Positions 63,000 through 64,000 of a stretch of 64,000 bases of DNA are shown here, in pieces. The DNA comes from Comamonas sp. BIGb0152. Lineage in GTDB: Bacteria > Pseudomonadota > Gammaproteobacteria > Burkholderiales > Burkholderiaceae_C. The stretch lies in contig NZ_JANUDY010000009.1 of assembly GCF_024809975.1 (NCBI RefSeq), positions 62,001 to 126,000 of the forward strand, written 5' to 3'. A model generated the notes under the pieces. That model did no database searches. It was not told where the DNA came from and saw nothing but the letters and a program-made list of their open reading frames with translations. Every line of letters starts with the position of its first letter. Position 1 is the stretch's first letter. A program made the position numbers and the translations under genes.

Positions 63000-63206
63000 T
63001 CAATCGTGGTTGGTTTGGTACACGTAGGGCTTTTGCGCCACACGTGCGGTTTGGTACTCGGCTTGCTGCTGGCGGTCCAGGTCCTTGTCCCACAGCAGGG
63101 CGCGGCCTTCGAGTTGGCCTTCTTCCAGCTGCGGCTTGTCGGCTTTGAGCTTCAGCAGAAACTGGGTGGTGTCGGATTGGTAATCAGGGCGGCGAAAGAA
63201 AGACAT
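63000..63206 (-). CDS. DUF3460 small protein
   Basis: 68 residues. Beginning MSFFRRPDYQSDTTQFLLKLKADKPQLEEGQLEGRALLWDKDLDRQ, which matches the DUF3460 family that precedes scpA in Burkholderiales. It is charged and probably soluble, with no membrane helix. Its place just upstream of scpA on the same strand (gap 62 bp) makes co-transcription likely. Function unknown. Confidence 0.85.
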   Translation of the reverse strand: MSFFRRPDYQSDTTQFLLKLKADKPQLEEGQLEGRALLWDKDLDRQQQAEYQTARVAQKPYVYQTNHD

Positions 63207-63248
63207 AGCGTATATTTACCTCTTCCCTGGATTCTACCGAACCTGACC

Positions 63249-63743
63249 ATGTCCTTCGTCACCAAACTTGCAATCGCCGCCTCTGCGCTGGCTGTTTCCG
63301 TGTTTATGGTGGGCTGCGACCAGCAGCGCATCAAGGAACTGGAGGAATTTGTCTCTACCGAGCAGGATGTGCGCGACCGTTTTGGCGAGCCCAACCAGAT
63401 CTGGGACGAGGCGGACGGCTCGCACACCTTGGAATACACCCGCCAGCCCGCCGGTGCGCAGAACTACATGATCACCATTGGCAAGGACGGCAAGATGACC
63501 GCGCTGCGCCAGGTGCTGGCCCCCGCCTACTTTGCCAAGGTGCAGCCAGGCATGGACCAGCAAGAAATCCGCCGCCTGCTGGGCCAGCCGGCCAAGCGCA
63601 CCAGCTACCCGCTGAAGAACGAAGCCGAATGGGACTGGGGCTGGATCGACCCGCCCAGCACCAAGATGCTGTTCACCGTGGTGTTCGATGCCCAGGGCAA
63701 AGTGGTGCGCAGCAACAGCACCTTGGTGGTGAATAGCCGCTGA
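63249..63743 (+). CDS. BamE/SmpA-like outer-membrane lipoprotein
   Basis: 164 residues from the ATG at 63249 (the frame opens earlier inside DUF3460, without similarity). A signal peptide and lipobox (SVFMVGCDQQ) end at about 24. The rest has two SmpA-like motifs: RFGEPNQIWDEADGSHTLEYTRQ and GMDQQEIRRLLGQPAKRTSYPLKNEAEWDWGWIDPP, characteristic of BamE/SmpA lipoproteins that help the BAM complex. It is a paralog in this group, not necessarily the main BamE. Confidence 0.82.
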   Translation: MSFVTKLAIAASALAVSVFMVGCDQQRIKELEEFVSTEQDVRDRFGEPNQIWDEADGSHTLEYTRQPAGAQNYMITIGKDGKMTALRQVLAPAYFAKVQPGMDQQEIRRLLGQPAKRTSYPLKNEAEWDWGWIDPPSTKMLFTVVFDAQGKVVRSNSTLVVNSR

Positions 63744-63896
63744 TCGCTGCTGGCCTGGTCGCGCAAGTGTTGCGGATATGCCTACACGTAACAGGCTGAA
63801 TCTCTTTAAAATTCGGGTTTACACCTAGCGCTACCCGCGCTAGGCAGCCCCGCCGCACCATCCCTGCGCGGGCACGCAACTTGCTGTCAACCCGAC

Positions 63897-64000
63897 ATGT
63901 CCTCACCGCTATCCCGTCCCACCGCTCCCACCGGCCTCTCTGGCCCCGTGGCGGCTGCCCCTGCGCCGCTGGTCGTGCCCGCTATGCGCCATGGCCGTTT
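63897..64000 (+). CDS. Unidentified gene, 5' part only (runs off the window)
   Basis: An open frame from the ATG at 63897 gives SSPLSRPTAPTGLSGPV and more Ala/Pro-rich text (34 codons visible). That is too short to recognise. A hairpin lies about 55 bp upstream (63824-63844). It may be a real start or chance; low confidence. Confidence 0.3.
   Translation, partial: MSSPLSRPTAPTGLSGPVAAAPAPLVVPAMRHGR

Overview
The window is chromosomal core DNA of a high-GC beta-proteobacterium of the family Comamonadaceae, most like Comamonas/Delftia. The grounds are the gene order of the aa3 oxidase and urease clusters, the class II HMG-CoA reductase, Burkholderiales-specific small families (DUF2970, DUF2909, DUF3460), IPTL-CTERM sorting tails and the codon use. 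I see no insertion sequence, phage, tRNA, rRNA or CRISPR array. Both edges cut a gene.

Layout. 1-463: end of a BioC-like methyltransferase. 774-10651: cytochrome c oxidase cluster: coxB (with an OmpA-like tail), coxA, a 35-residue assembly protein, ctaG, DUF2970, coxC, an opposing DUF2909 gene, SURF1, an SCO-like protein, ctaA (heme A), ctaB (heme O) and sco (copper). 10698-17227: urease cluster. ureD diverges from ureA-ureJ-ureB-ureC-GNAT-ureE-ureF-ureG, and the 260-bp gap between ureD and ureA carries sigma-54 promoter elements and NtrC-like sites. 17247-23334: a tightly packed minus-strand operon (Bug-type receptor, sterol-desaturase-type hydroxylase, fatty-acid desaturase, a KAS III/heme-oxygenase-like fusion, an unrecognised protein, then a GGCT-like gene). 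It is the best candidate for an undescribed lipid pathway.

23499-32000s: rpoH with a DnaA box upstream, cutA, a DeoR regulator, a large secreted metallophosphoesterase with a C-terminal anchor, ftsY, an M16 protease pair, rsmD and coaD. 34965-40112: a zinc-ribbon metallopeptidase, an envelope/osmotic-stress type cluster (BON lipoprotein, DUF883, DUF1328), a NarL-type sensor/regulator pair and an orphan receiver. 40263-47240: moeB/thiF, C-terminal processing protease, gpmA, rhodanese, grxC, secB, gpsA and a 3-hydroxyisobutyrate dehydrogenase homolog.

47520-64000: an IPTL-CTERM surface protein, degradative HMG-CoA reductase facing a MocR regulator across a perfect palindrome, lysA facing a LysR regulator, a purine nucleoside permease-like lipoprotein, an M20 peptidase, a DTW protein, a PabB-PabC fusion, a TerC/CBS membrane protein, a CHMI homolog, scpA, DUF3460, a BamE/SmpA-like lipoprotein and the start of an unidentified gene.

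Functions come from recognising motifs in the translations; no database search was run. Starts were moved from the longest reading frame where a ribosome site or the family's usual N-terminus pointed to a later codon.
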